Source of the DNA: Azorinus chamasolen
Lineage: Eukaryota; Mollusca; Bivalvia; Cardiida; Solecurtidae
Assembly (NCBI GenBank): GCA_963576725.1
Contig: OY755242.1
Location: forward strand, 59,440,480-59,504,479
Length of the DNA stretch: 64,000 nt
Reading direction: 5' to 3'
Both the position numbers and the translations under genes were made by a program. Positions 1 through 14,200 of the stretch are shown one piece after another; within the stretch, counting starts at the first letter, position 1; every line of letters starts with the position of its first letter. The notes beneath the pieces were generated by a model. That model searched no databases, had not been told where the DNA came from, and saw nothing but the letters and a program-made list of their open reading frames with translations.

Positions 1-1983
1 CTTCTGCCGACTGCCCCTCTCCCTCCTTTCCAATTGTTATTCTAATTCTGGTTCCCGAACACTTTATGCTTTGTATGTTGTAATTATACGGTACTGTATG
101 TATATCTTGGGATCATTCTGTATTTTTCTTAACAACTACAACAATTGAATGTACCTTACCATACGAGGAGAACTCAATAAGCTTTTAGCCTTCGTTCTAA
201 TCATATAGTGATACTCTGTGGTTATCATGAATACTGTATATCTTTCGAAAATAAAATTTGTTTAAACTAAATGTCGGAGGAATTATCTGTTGGTGACATT
301 CTATCAAATTTGTATAAATCGTTTCGGTCCGCTGCATAAGTAGTTCACATGAGCTAAACTAGATTGTAAGTAACAATTTCTTTAAAAGACGCATTCTCTT
401 AAACGGATGATTGATTTTCCGCCAATTTTCTGTAGAATACTTTTTAAGTGAACCTCGATCAACATTATGTAAATCATCTGGTTCTGTGCATAAGAAGGTT
501 ACGGGAGTTTATTATTATTCAGATCTTCGGGCATATTGTTTTTGCCCTGTTTTTGCCCTATCTGTCTGTCTGTTTGTTTGTTTGTCACCATTTTTAACAT
601 TGGTCATAACTTTTGAGCCAGTAAGATAGAGACTTGATATTAAATTTTGGCATGCCATGTGTATGTCATAAAGCCGCACATTTTGAGGGACGACATATCA
701 AGGTCAAGGTCATCCTTCAGGGTCAAAGGTCATATCGGGGACAGTGTTTCACAAAGACATATTGTTTTAAACAGAACAACACCATCCAGTGCAGTCTTTG
801 ATGCTTATTAGTTTTGTAGTTTGAAATTGGACTGCTTTACTTGCATGTTTAGGCGGCGATACCTTGCTTATAATCTTCTATTGTAAGCGTAAGTGCATTT
901 GCAGCTACTTATATGTATACTTGGATGCTGTTGTGATCTCTGGTTCACATGATTTAATAGAGTAGGGTTATAGATTAAGTGAGTATTGCTCCTCATACAA
1001 CAAAACCCATTGTGTACTTGTACTATATTTCCACCATCATGACAAAGAACCCTACTTTTTATGGCTAAATAAATCGGTCAGATTTATCCAAGATATTATA
1101 TAGTACTTTACCTTTACCTGTTCTCTGTTACTGAGTCAATTGTTACAGATTCGACTGCATATTCCTATTTATATATATCCGTTGAGCTTTGTTAATCACT
1201 GGTTTCAAATAAAATGAGTATTTGGCAAATTTCTATTGGGGAATTACTAAAATATGTAGTTTATTTTCCCCTCTGTTTGATCTAATATCAATTGACTTAT
1301 TTTTTCATTTATAATGTGTGCCGCTTTTATATAGCTGCATATCTTAATTGTCTCATCCAAGGAGAGTCAAAAATGATTCCTGCTATAATATTATTTGGGC
1401 TTTCAAAGTCTGAACCAGTTTCACAAACAAGCCTTTAAAATTCAAGTTCTGTTACTAGCTCCATTTTGTCATAATTACAAATTTAAATTGAATATGTTGT
1501 CCCCCCACCAAAACCCCCTAAACAACAAGAACAACACACACACACAAAACGACAATAAAAAAACACACAAAAACCCCGCACGCACGTATGCACGCTCACG
1601 CAAGCACGCACGCACGTGTACACACAAAACAACAACAACAGCAAAAACCCTAACAAATATTAATTTAGCAATACAGGAACAGACGTTTTAGATGACTGCC
1701 ATTATATTTAATAATGTCTGGAAATTCCACGATTTTGAAATATAACATTTGACTCATTTGAGCTATTACTTCCGACTGAGCCGCATAGACACATTTCTTT
1801 TGGGTTCTGTGTAAATGTTTTAGACCTGCTCGCCGGCAATTGTTGTGACACTGACAGAGAGCACACGCACATTTTGTGTTGATAAATTGACTTTAAGACA
1901 GTCTAACACAAAGTCTTCAATGACACAACGTTTATATAGGAAGTTTATATTGTTTTCTTGTATTTGATCATTTTGTGGTTGCA
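1..1983. other. CARS2 upstream region, no gene recognised
   Basis: No exon of a known protein is recognisable. About 540-760 is a mollusc-style repeat: a run of tctg/ttgt units followed by aaggtcaaggtca-like blocks. About 1500-1640 is a CA- and A-rich low-complexity stretch. AATAAA-like words occur near 250 and 1208 but cannot be tied to a gene. The last 60 bases before 1984 are the presumed CARS2 5' leader; the closest upstream stop in the CARS2 frame is TGA at 1921-1923. Confidence 0.5.
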
Positions 1984-2246
1984 ATGCTAGGAGTCAAACG
2001 GTCTATTCGAGGACAGTTCCACTGTATGAAGTGTCTTCTAAGAAAAGCACGAGTTCAGAAAGGAAACTGGAGTGATACGAGTTTACCAGACATCAGAATC
2101 CTCAGTTTAGCACAGATAAACACCAATGCAAACCAAACTGATGTCTGGATGAAGCCAGAAGGCTATAATACAGGCATCTGTATATATAATACCTTAACGA
2201 GAAGGAAAGATGAACTTGTTTTACCCAAGGGAAAGCATCTGTCTTG
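1984..2246 (+). CDS. CARS2: CARS2 exon 1
   Basis: Residues 1-87 plus two bases of Trp88: the basic presequence, then the lead-in [16 protein letters not shown] that precedes the catalytic fold in CARS2 proteins. The donor is tcttg/gtaaat; the tg joins g at 6752 to make Trp. Confidence 0.9.
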
Positions 2247-5200
2247 GTAAATCACGTTTACTATAAAGTTCTTCTTCTTCTTCTTTGAGGATACTACACT
2301 CCCTCATTACATTGAGGATTATGTGTAGGCGCTGGTTTAAAACATTAAAATATATTAAAAGTACTAAAATTTTCAAAAGCGACATGTTTAAGAACTTATG
2401 CCAGATAAAAAATAAAGAACAAAACAAAAACTTTATACATGATAAGGACAACACCAAGAATGATAAAAGATAAGACTTTTACATGATAAAAGGTAAAACT
2501 TTATACGTGGCTTAGAGTATGTTTATCTAAAAGTTGAAGGTTGAGACGATAATGGGCACGGTAACAATAGCTTTAAAAGAGTCGACTGTGGGTGCTTGTT
2601 GTGCAGTCACTGGCAGCATATTCCACTGACAGATTGTTCTTGGATAGAAAGAGTATTTATAAGGGTCTTTAGATGTTCGTATTTGTCTATATCCATAAGT
2701 GTTACCATGTCTAGTTCTAGAATCAGTTGGAACGAGGAGATAATTTTCAGGGTAGATGGCGACAATCTGGTGTATTATTTTATAAAACATTATCAGACGG
2801 GTTCTTGTTCTTCGTACCTCTAAGGAAGGCCAATTTAGGTTATTTAACATATCTGAAACTGAGCTGGTGTTGTGATATCTATTAGTTACGAATCGTGCTG
2901 CCCTTCTTTGTACTCTTTCTATCTGGTTAATTTGGTTTTTCGTGTGTGGGTCCCAGACTGATGAGGCATATTCAAGCTTTGGTCTTACAATGGCCTTATA
3001 AGCATGTTCCTTCACTTTATTCGAGCTGATCTTTAAGTTTCTGCGGAGAAATCCAAGGGACTGGTTTGCTCTGTTTGTGATTGAATTAATATGTTTATTC
3101 CACTTAAGATTACTTTGAAGAGTTATTCCTAAATATTTAGATGAATCGACTTTTTCTAATATGTGGTTGTGCAATTTGTAACAGTATTTGATCGGATATT
3201 TCTTTTGTGTAATGCTTAAGACGTTGCACTTATCAGGGTGGAAGTGCATCAGCCAATCCCTCTCCCATGCACCTGCTGCCGCTAGATCAGACTGGAGAAG
3301 TTCTGCATCATTTGAGTTTTTTATTTCTTTGTATATAATGCTATCATCAGCGAAAAGTCTTAAAGTGCTGTGTTTCATATAATCTGCCAGGTCATTAATG
3401 TATATGAGGAAGAGGATTGGGCCTAGAACAGTACCCTGGGGGACACCGAAGGTGACAGACACCTTATCTGAAATTTCACCCTCCAGGACTACTGTCTGTG
3501 TTCTGTTTTCTAGGAAGTCTGAGATCCAATTCAGAGCATTATTATTTATACCATAGTATTGTAGCTTATAGAGTAGATGTTTGTGTGGGACTTTGTCAAA
3601 GGCTTTGGCGAAGTCCATTATAATGACGTCAGTTTGGATATTTCTATCTTGTGACCGGCTAATGTTTTGAAAGAACGAGATGAGCTGTGTCTCGCACGAA
3701 CGCGATGATCTAAACCCGTGCTGAAGGTCATAAAGAATATCGTTTTTTTCTAAGTGGGTCATTATGGAACTAGAGACTACATGTTCAAGAATTTTACAGC
3801 AGATGCATGTTAGAGAGATCGGTCTATAATTGATAGCATCATGTTTATCTCCCTTTTTAAAGACAGGACAGACATTTGCATGTTTCCAATCAGCGGGTAT
3901 TTTGCCAGAAGCCAGTGATTTATTAAACAACATGGTTAAGATTGGCGCTATAATATATTTACATTCTTTAAGGACTTTTGCTTGTATTGAGTCTGGCCCT
4001 GATGCTTTATGAGGATTGATGTTGTCAAGTAGTTTGAGAATGCCAGTTTGAGTAATGGTTATATCTGTCATGTTCGGATGTGGGCTAGAGCCTTTATTCG
4101 GAATAGCTGTGGAAGAGGTTGGAGTGAAGGCTTTCTGAAATTGGTTGTTTAAAATATTTGCTTTTGAAGATGGATCTGACTTTAGAATGCCGTTTTCTCG
4201 TAATGGTGGTATACTTGTAGATTCTGTTTTTTGGCTCTTTATATATGAAAACAGGTTCTTAGGTGCTTTATGGAAATGGGTACTGCCTTGGTCAGGGATA
4301 TCAATATTAAAAATCATATTTTCTATATATTTCCAATAGGCTGTTCTCTGATCTCTCTGGATTTCTGCCTTTAAAGCCTTAAGACTACTGCTTTTCGAAT
4401 GACTTTTGTTGCGCTTGACCAGTTTGCGCTTATATTTATTCATTTTCTTCCTAAGGTCATTTGTAATCCACGGTAACTTGTTTTTCTGTTTCATTAGTTT
4501 GGACGGTATGTTTTTAGAGATGGATTTGTGTAGATCGTTCTTAAATTTATCCCAAAGTTGATTAATGTCTACGTTACTTTCTTCTTGTAAAGATTCAAGG
4601 TAGGATCTGTGAAGGTCTTCTTTAATATTTTCCCAGTTTGCTTTTGAATATATAAACTTTTCCCTAGGTTTCATTTTACGTCTATGGAGGGAAGTATCAC
4701 AAGTTGTCAGGACAATATCATGGTCAGCTATTCCAATTGGTGGTATGGTCTCTATGTTTTCAATGATTGAGGGGTAATTTGTAAGGAGCAAATCGAGAAT
4801 TTTGTCTTTTCTGGTTGGTGTATCTACTAATTGAGTGAGTGAATGATCTGCGGTGATATCAAGAAGCTCCTGGTGCTGTTTGATATTTGGTCTACCAGGT
4901 ATTACACTAGATGTATTCCAGTCAATGTTGCCAAGATTAAAATCACCACCAAGCAAAATAACTGATTTAGAATTAGGATTTATCTTGTTGAGTGATTCAT
5001 TTAATTGTTGTAAAGAGACATCATCATCTGGCTGTGGTCTGTAGAATGAGCCAATTATAAGTTTTCTAGAGCTTTTTAATGTTGCTTCAACCCATATGAT
5101 CTCACAATCTGTTTGCAAATGTTTACATTCGTTTGTTTGAAATTCATTTTTTATTGCAATTAAAACTCCTCCATGACTTGTACCCTTTTTATTTGGAGGC

Positions 5201-8200
5201 CTGTCTTTCCTATAAACAGTGAACTGATTTGGATTAAAGAACTCGGATGAGGAGACTGAGGGATCTAACCATGATTCCGTCCCAATAATTACATCAGGGC
5301 ACACAGAGTCAATAAGTGCTTCAAGTTCGGGTTTCTTATTTTTGATTGACTGAAAATTTAGGCAAATAACCCTTAGCGGATGGCTTTCATAATTTGATTT
5401 GCGAGGAGGTTGCTTTTGTTTATTCAACTTTGGTGAAGAAGAAGCAAAGGGTCTACCAGGACTGTCGAGATTACTAAGAGATGAGAAAGAATTGCTACAA
5501 AATGACGTATTACAACTAGAGTTAAAAAATGTACTAGTAAAATTTGGTAGGCCACATTTTAGGCAATGCCAAGAGAGATTACTGCTATCCATGATGTTGT
5601 ACATAGTTTCAGTCATGCCACCTTGGCAGTCGATATGGAACCATGATTTGCATGAGTCACATTCGAGAGCCCTGGACTTCCAAGTGACATTCTTTCCACA
5701 TATTCCACAGGGCCATCTCGGGGTCTTTGGTCCAGGATTTGATTCAACTTGATTTCCTAGGATAATCTTTAGTATAAGGTGTACATTTCTGTTATTATTA
5801 GAGACGAATATTTTATTGCTACGATATGGTTTCCGGAGGTGAAATAACCAGTAGTAGACGGATACGTTTTTACTAATCTGTAGACTATTTGATGTGTATT
5901 GTATCAAGTAATTGCTGAAAATAAAATCTGCAGACGTTACCGATGTCCGTACAACTTTGTCAGTATTTCGGAGGTCCTTTGCCTTAAGGGAGTTAGAGGC
6001 TACATTCATGTAGATCATAAGCAAAACACTAATGCAAAACCATCTGACTGGGGCACACTTTCTCTGCCTTAACCTGTGCATTTTCGATGATAAAAGAAAG
6101 TTCACTAATTTGACCTTGGGAATTCATGCAGTTATGCATGTAGATGTGTAAATGAGTATCAAATGCATGTACTACTAACTTTGAATTGATGTCAACCCTT
6201 TTGGTATAGTATAGGTATACCGGTATCTGTTACTAGTCGGAGCTAAAGGTGCATACTCAAATACTAAAATCGTCATTTCTCCACCAAACCCTATCTTGTG
6301 ACCACTCTTTAGAAGAGACGATTCTAAAGATCAGTCATAACATAAGGTTTGGTTGAGAAATAGAGAAGTTATTCTTGAAAATGTTTTAATTGGCACATCT
6401 TATCTGGGGCTCTGATTACTAGTTGCATATTGTTTACGTTTGTAAACATGTCATAGCAGATCTTGTTCTCAGTCTTCAATAAAGTAGCTAAAATGGTTTT
6501 GGTTAAGTAAAACCCAAAATAAAAACATTTAAATAAAGAAATATAGTGAGGGTTTTTTTCAAAATAGAGGTCATAGCTTAATGCACTGAAAGCAGTATCA
6601 ATAGAAAGCTCTCTAGGAGCTTTCTGCATTGCTTTCATTCTGCATTAAGCAACTGCCTGTGTAAAAAATGCAAGCAACTCTATTGAAAAATATGTAACAC
6701 CCTGGGATCGTTTACTAGAGATAAAATATTGTATGTCATATTATTTTCCAGGTATATTTGTGGGCCAACAGTGTATGATAAATCCCATATTGGACACGCA
6801 AGCAACTATGTACGCTATGACATCATCAGAAGAATTCTTACCAACTTCTTTGATCTGAATGTCATCTATATGATGGGTATCACAGATGTAGATGATAAGA
6901 TTATCAATAGAGCCAACACGGTATGAATGTGTTCTTGCTGTATACATAGTTAGATTTAGACAGTACACTAGCATTGCCGAAAACTTTTCATAGTTTCGAG
7001 CTTTTGAATTTTTAGAGAAATATTTATCAACCCTTTACCTGTTCAATATTCATGGCAGAAATAATGACATCATGAATGTTAATTAGATTATTTTGTTGAT
7101 TAAATTATTTTTTAAAATGGGATATGAACACAGGACATTTGGCTAATTAGGCTGACACTGCATAATCAGATCTATATTATACCATAAACAAACAAACAAA
7201 CAAACAAACCTGATTAGATGGCTTCTGTAGGAGCTGTCTGATCTGGGTTTACTCTGTTTGCAAAAAGGGTTAAATGTTTGATAGAATTCCTTTGCACATA
7301 CAGATGTTATTGGGTTTGTTTTTTTCTAAAAACATCTTTGCAAGCTTTGTCCTCAGCTATTCATGAAGAATGATAGAAAAGGAATTTAGTATGAAAGTTT
7401 TGTCAGATTTATGCTCCTTATTGACAGTTGCAACAAGAGTTCACAGTGCTGACTAGTTACTATGAGAGAGAGTTCTTCCAAGAAATGCAGTCATTAAATG
7501 TGATGCAACCTACAATGACGTCCCGTGTCACAGACTTCATTCCAGAGATTGTAAAGTTCATAGAAGGCATAATGGGCAGAGGACATGCTTACAAAGCATC
7601 AGATGGTAGGTTCACCGGGGGCATAAAAAAATATAACAACTCATATTATTTCTTCATCAACCCCATACTTGTGACTGCATTTTAGAATGGTCTCAAAGAG
7701 ACACAACATAGGAATTGGTGCAGAAATGAGAGCCTTTTCACGCATTTGCAAACAGAGCAGGAGCCATCTGATCTGGAGCTACTCTGTTTGCTTATGAAAT
7801 TATAATAGATCTGACTATACAATTTCTACAAATACCAAACAACGAGGTGTACAAAAAATTATGCCATTATAGCGATTAAGCTAATAAATATTCATGATGT
7901 TATTTCTTCTTAAATGAATATTCAACAGGGAAAGGTTTTTTTAAACTGGAATTAGTACTGTAAGTGCTTGTGACTATTAGATAAACTGGAAATTAGATCG
8001 AAGGGTCTCATGTAAGTTTATTTGTCTCAAATGTTTAGAAGCAGTCTTGTTCTCAGTAAGTCCTTTCTCAGAAAATGGTCAAAGAGCTTATATAAAGAGA
8101 TACCCGATTTTATACTTCTTTGTTGATGTTCCAATAAAAGAAATCTATTAAAAAAACTAAAGTTTTTGCATTATACTGCTTTCTGCTGCAGGCAGTGTGT

Positions 8201-11200
8201 ACTTTGATGTTCAAGCCTATGGGAGATATCACAAGTTCTCTGGCCCACAAGGAAGCATTCAACCAGCCGGGGGTAAGAAATAACTGCTAATCCTTAGCCT
8301 CCTCAGCAAACACCATTGCCTACCTTCAGTTTTTAGAATTTCAGTTGTACATTATGATATAGCAGCAAACAGTTTTGATAATAGCTATGTCTCCCCCAGT
8401 ATACTGGGGAGACATTTTATTTTTGTGCGTGGCGTCTGTCCGATTTTACTTTGTCCGCACAGTTTCTCCAAAACCTTGGGTTGCATTTTCATGAAACTTC
8501 ATAGGATAAATCCCCACCATGCCTAGTTGTGCATATCATATTCCTGTTCGATGATTTTCTGCAGAGTTATGGGACTTTGAAATTTTTACATAGAAAATTT
8601 GGTCTGCACGGTTTCTCCAAATCCTGTGATCAGATTTTCATGAAACTTCATAGGATTGATCAGCACCATGGGTATATGTGCATATCTTATTCCTGTTCCG
8701 GTGCGATGATTTTCTGCAGAGTTATGGGACTTTGAAATTTTACATGGAAATTTTTGTCCACGCAGTTTCTCCAAATCCTTCTTCAGATTTTCATGAAACT
8801 TCCTAAAATTGATCAGCACTATGTCTAGTGCATATCTTATTCTTGTTCCAGTTTGATGATTTTCTGCAGAGTTATGGGACTTTGTAATATTTACATGGAA
8901 AATTTTGTCAGCGCAGTTTCTCCAAAACATTTGACAGAATAGGATTGATCAGCACCATGCCTAGATGTGCATGTCTTATTGCTGTTTTAGACAGAGATAT
9001 GGGACTTTGAAATTTTTACATGGAAATTTTGTCTGCGGGGTTTCTCCAAAAATCTTTATTCGGATTTTCATGACTTCATAGGAGTGATCAGAACCATACC
9101 TAGTTGTGCATAGTTTATTCCTTGTCTGGTTTGATGATGTTCTGCAGAGTTATGGGACTTTGAAAATTTTTGTCCACGCGCTGGGGGAGACATCAGTATT
9201 GTTTTGTATATACATGTACATGTATATATAATACATGTAGTTCCAAATGTAGATTTTCAATCCTGCAAAAACCTTCGATAAGATTATAAAAGCTAAATAC
9301 AGATTAGCCTTCATTCATGTTAGAAATATATGCCATAGCAGAAACTGTGAACAGAGCAGACCCTGTTTAGACCACTTTTTGTAGAAGCTATTTGATCTGG
9401 GTCTACTCTGTTTGCAAAGGATTATGAAGAAAAAGGGTTAAACTATGTGGAAGAAGAAATTTTTCTGAGATTTAACCTCCAGCACTCTACTGGCAAATTT
9501 GTGAAAGCATTTGCAAACTGTTTGGATCCAGATGAGATGTCAAGTAAATACTGTTTGAGATTTATCATAAGAAGTGGAAGAAAAACATACTTTAAGAATT
9601 GAAGCAGTCGGCTATATTTGCAGACGACAATTGCTCAGCTAAACCAGGCAAAAATTTATGATGAAGAAATTCTAACAATGCTTGGTTTTTATACACTCGT
9701 TTGAAAAAACGGGACGTATTATGGAATGGCGCTGTCTGTCCGTCCGTCCGTCTGTCTGTAACATCTCTAACTCAAGTTCTGCTTGATGGATCCTTCCTAA
9801 ATTTAACCACAATGTTTATCTGGATATGCTACAGTAGCATAGCCAGTCCAGGTACTTATATCCAAGGTCAAGGTCACTTAATTGGACTTAGAACTTGCGT
9901 TTAGCAAAAATGTTAACCTGTCTGTCTGTAACATCTCTAACTCAAGTTCTGTTTGGTGGATCCTTCTCAAATTTCACCACAATGTTTATCTGGACATGCT
10001 ACAGTAGCATGGATGTTTCGCGGTACGTTTATCCAAGGTCAAGGTCGCACAATTGGACTTAGAATTTGCGTTTAGCATTTGCGTTAAGCAAAAATGTTAA
10101 CTTCAATTTATGTGGAACACAATTTATGTCGAAAGTCCACATATTTACATAACCCTTTGGATAAAGCTTTGAAACTTGGAACACTTGTTCATCATCACAA
10201 CCTCCACCTGTATGCAAAAGTACATAACTCTGTCCAACATTTGTAGAGAATTATGGCCCTTTTTAATTTAGAATTTTTGGTTAAGGTTTTTTGTTAAAGT
10301 ATGCCTATTTACAACCCTTTGAGATAAAGCCTTGAAACTTGGTCGCACAATTGGACTTAGAGCTTGTGTTTAGCATTTGCGTTTAGCAAACACATTAACC
10401 TCAGTTTATGTTGAACAAGACCTCGACGGGCGTATATTGTGTCCACTGGCACTCTTGTTTACAGGTTTAGTACTGTAGGTTTTACCTTTCTAAAGCAGGT
10501 AATAATTTGACCTTTATTTGATAAACCCGCTGTATTGTTATAGAAAGAGATGACCCAGATAAGATAGTATATGTAGCTGTCTGTGTCCTCCTTGTGCTTA
10601 TATGTTCTGATTATCTGCTGCCATGGCAATATTCTAACCCTTTACCCCATAAATATGCCTTTCTACACCTTTGCAAACAGAGTAGACCCAGATCAGACGG
10701 CTCCTGTAGGAACTGTCTGATCAGTGTCTGCTTTGTTTGCTCATGATACAATATACATGTAGATATGATTCTACAGTTTCTGCCATGGCCAACAAATTCT
10801 TTTTTAAATCTCATTAATATTCATGATACCATTATTTCTTACATGAATATTCATGTAGTAAAGGGTTAATACAAGAATGAAATTAATAACTATTGATAAT
10901 GGGCAGAGTATTGCGTGAATATTCATCAAGTAAACAGTTAGTTTGTTTGCATAATGAATTATGAATGCTAGCTTTATTTTCAGATAAGAAACATGTTGAA
11001 GACTTTGCTCTTTGGAAAGCAGCTAAGCCTGGGGAGCCCCACTGGCAGTCACCCTGGGGACCTGGGCGGCCAGGCTGGCATATAGAGTGCTCAACAATAG
11101 CTAGGTATTTTAATAGATGCAGTAGATCTTCTTCAGAAAAATAAGTACAGTGAACTCTTATGTCTTTTTTTTACTGTACTTGTTATTAATATCATGACTT

Positions 11201-14200
11201 TGCCCCTTTCTGGCAAAGAGTATTGTTTTGTATACATGTATATATAATAGTTCCAAATGTAGATTTTCAATCCTGCAAACACCTTCGATAAGATTATAAA
11301 AGTTAAATACAGATTAACCCTTTATTCATGTTAGAAATATATGCCATAGCAAAAACTGTGAACAGAGTAGACCCTGATCCACTTGACCCTGACCCACTTT
11401 TTGTAGAAGCTTTTTGATCTGGGTCTACTCTGTTTGCAAAGTAAGGCGAAGTTTTAAGCTTAATGAAGAACAAAAGTAATTGAGAAACCTCTCAAGTAAT
11501 GTTCTTTTTACATGATTTTGACTTGTGTTAACCCATTACCTTATGAATATTCATATATGAAATAATGACATTATGAATATTGATTAACTGAACTTTTATG
11601 ATAGTGTATCAGTCTGTATTGATGCTTATAAAACTTTTTAGTTGAGTCTGGGTTCGTTCTCAAGCTTTTGATTGGTCAGATTTGAGCCTTTGGCTCAAAA
11701 CTGACCATTCAAAAGCTTGAGAACAAACTCAGACTCAACTAAAAAGCTTTATAAGCATGGACCATGATTTGTTTGGCCTTTGCAGAAACTGTAGATTCAG
11801 GTGTGTATAAATTCATAAGCAAACAGCAGACTCTGATTACACATCTACACGAGCTGGGTCTACTCTGTTTGCAAAGACATTGAAAAGCAACTCTATCTGT
11901 TAACCCTTTCCCTCATATAAACGTGTTTTCACGCATTTGCAAACAGAGTAGACCCAGATCAGATGGCTCCGAGAGGAGCCGTCTGATCAGGGTCTACTCT
12001 GTTTGCTTATAGAATTTGATAGATCTGTTTCTTTGCTTTCTTAAATGTCTACAATGTTCCACCTTCCATATTTCTTTATAACTGTTTTGTCAATGAATAT
12101 TCAGTAGGTATTAAAATTTGTAATAAACATAGAACAGGGAAAGGGTTAAAGGGTTAAGTCCATAGTACGTTGCTTTACAGAGTTTCTGCTGTTCTATTTT
12201 AAGTTCTGTACGCTTTTCTACACCTTTGAACACAGAGTAGACCAAGATCAGGTGGCTCCTATAGGAATCGTCTGATCAAGGTCTGTTCTGCTTGCTTATG
12301 GCATGATATAGATAGTTTTTGTCAAAGCAAAAAGTTCTCTTGAAAAATGTACATTATAAAAATTGTACTAATAAACTTTCATGAGATCGTTATTTCTTAA
12401 ATGACTATTCAACAAGGAAGGGGTTAATGAATATTCTTGAAGTGATCAGTTTATGTATAAATGCTCTTGAAAAAGTCTTTTTGACCAGTTATTGAACCAC
12501 CATACATGTATACCTACATTTCCCCCTCGGGACAATTAGTCATAAAGCTCAATATTATGTTAAACAAATGTTGTGCTGAATTTGTTCCAAATTTCTTTTG
12601 ACACATTGTAAATACCATTTCAGTTGCCCCTGGCATTTAAGTTACTATTATCTGATCCCTTGTGTCTTGGCTGTATTCTTTTCAAAAGTAGACCATCTGC
12701 GTGCAGTGTGAAGAATATCTAATGAAAGCTGAAAATATACACCATTCTGATGAGTTTCCTCAGAGGTCCAGATAAGATGCATGAATCAAAACACTTTCAA
12801 GAATAACTTGTCTATTTCACTGCCACCCTGTGTTGTAACCACTCTTTAGAATCGTCTTGAAGAGACGCTTCTAAAGAGTGGTCACAACATAGGGTTTGGT
12901 GGAGAAAGGATGATTTTAGTATTAGAATATGCACCTTTATCTGTTGCAGTCGAGTATTTGGAAGCAACATAGATCTCCATTCAGGTGGGGTAGACCTTAT
13001 ATTTCCTCATCATGAGAATGAGTTGGCCCAGTCTTGCTCCTTCCACAACACCAGTCAGTGGGTCAACTACTGGACACATACAGGTACCATATTTACATTA
13101 ACTCTTTACTCCATGAATATTCATGTAAGAAATGATGACATCATAGATATTAATAAGATTAATTTTTAAAATGGCATATTAGCCCTTTCCCTCATATAAA
13201 CGTGTTTTCACGCATATGCAAACAGGGTAGACCCAGATAAGACGGCTTCTAGAGGAGCCGTCTGACCAGGGTCTGCTCTGTTTGCTAATGGAATTTGATC
13301 TGTTTCTTTACATTCTAAAATAGCTACAATGTTCCCCACCTTTCATATTTCATTATACAGGTAACTATTTTGTCCATCAGTATTCAGAATCAGTAATTTG
13401 GCCTTTCATATTTCATTATACAGGTAACTATTTTGTCCATCAATATTCAGAATCAGTAATTTGGAATAAATATAGAACAGATAAAGGGTTAACACATGAA
13501 ACTTTTGCCAAAGCAGAAACTGTAGAATGAGATCTATATTATTCCATAAGCAAACAGAACAAACCCTGATCAGACCGCTCCTATTCTGTTTGGAAAGGTA
13601 TATTTATGGCGTAAAGGCATCAGCATTTGAATACCTTCTACAACCTCCGTTTTGTAAGTAGCCTGTTTGATATCCTTAAATCAAACAGGTGGATTTGCAC
13701 ATAATGTAGACCCTGACAATCTTAGACAGATAGTGAAGACCCAGAACAAACTGCTCTTATAGGAGCAGTTTGAACTTGGTGTGGCGGCCGTAAAACGTCG
13801 CCCCGTACTTCATTCTCAGTGTTGTTATACCTTCTGATCCTTCGAGATCATGAATTTCAGTACTTCTTGTTTTGAAAATTGAATACCGCTTAAGCCGGTG
13901 CTAGGGGGCGTGAGCAGTGTTGCACTTTCAATTACTGTTCATGAACAGACTCAATAAAACCGAGTCTGCAATTTTCTCTTTTTGTGTTGCAATTTTTGCT
14001 CTCGGGGGATCACCTCCCTTCAGAATTTACTCTATTTGCCTAAGATTGTTCAAATATTTAGGGTAATTAAGATAATGTTCTTACTCAAGATATTATATTC
14101 TTTTAAGCCATTCCCTCATATTGACACCTTTTGATGACACTGTAAAAGTCAATTTTTGAAACCATTGTGATAAATAGTACACTTGCTCCATTTATATTAC

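Larger units (their letters stand above)
2247..6751 (+). other. CARS2: CARS2 intron 1
   Basis: Holds the antisense LINE (2268-6110), then a family D hairpin (6237-6425), then a family F-like hairpin with an agctctctaggagct apex (about 6570-6660). Little unique sequence remains. Confidence 0.8.

Noticed and set aside
1395..1691. A 98-residue ORF rich in Thr, Asn and Lys.
   Set aside because: It follows a CA/A-rich low-complexity tract and has no domain.
1975..1983. A GTG codon upstream as the CARS2 start.
   Set aside because: Animal nuclear genes rarely start at GTG and an ATG in good context follows at 1984.
8586..8930. A 114-residue ORF on the minus strand.
   Set aside because: It covers diverged internal repeats of a K element and shows no conserved domain.
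11900..11915. ttaaccct words resembling telomeric repeats.
   Set aside because: They occur singly at the ends of 205-250 bp elements and never in tandem.
13775..13995. Repeat S as a solo LTR of a gypsy-type element.
   Set aside because: AATAAA and a TGTGGC edge are suggestive, but copies 2 and 3 stay similar past that edge and no target duplication is visible; left unclassified.
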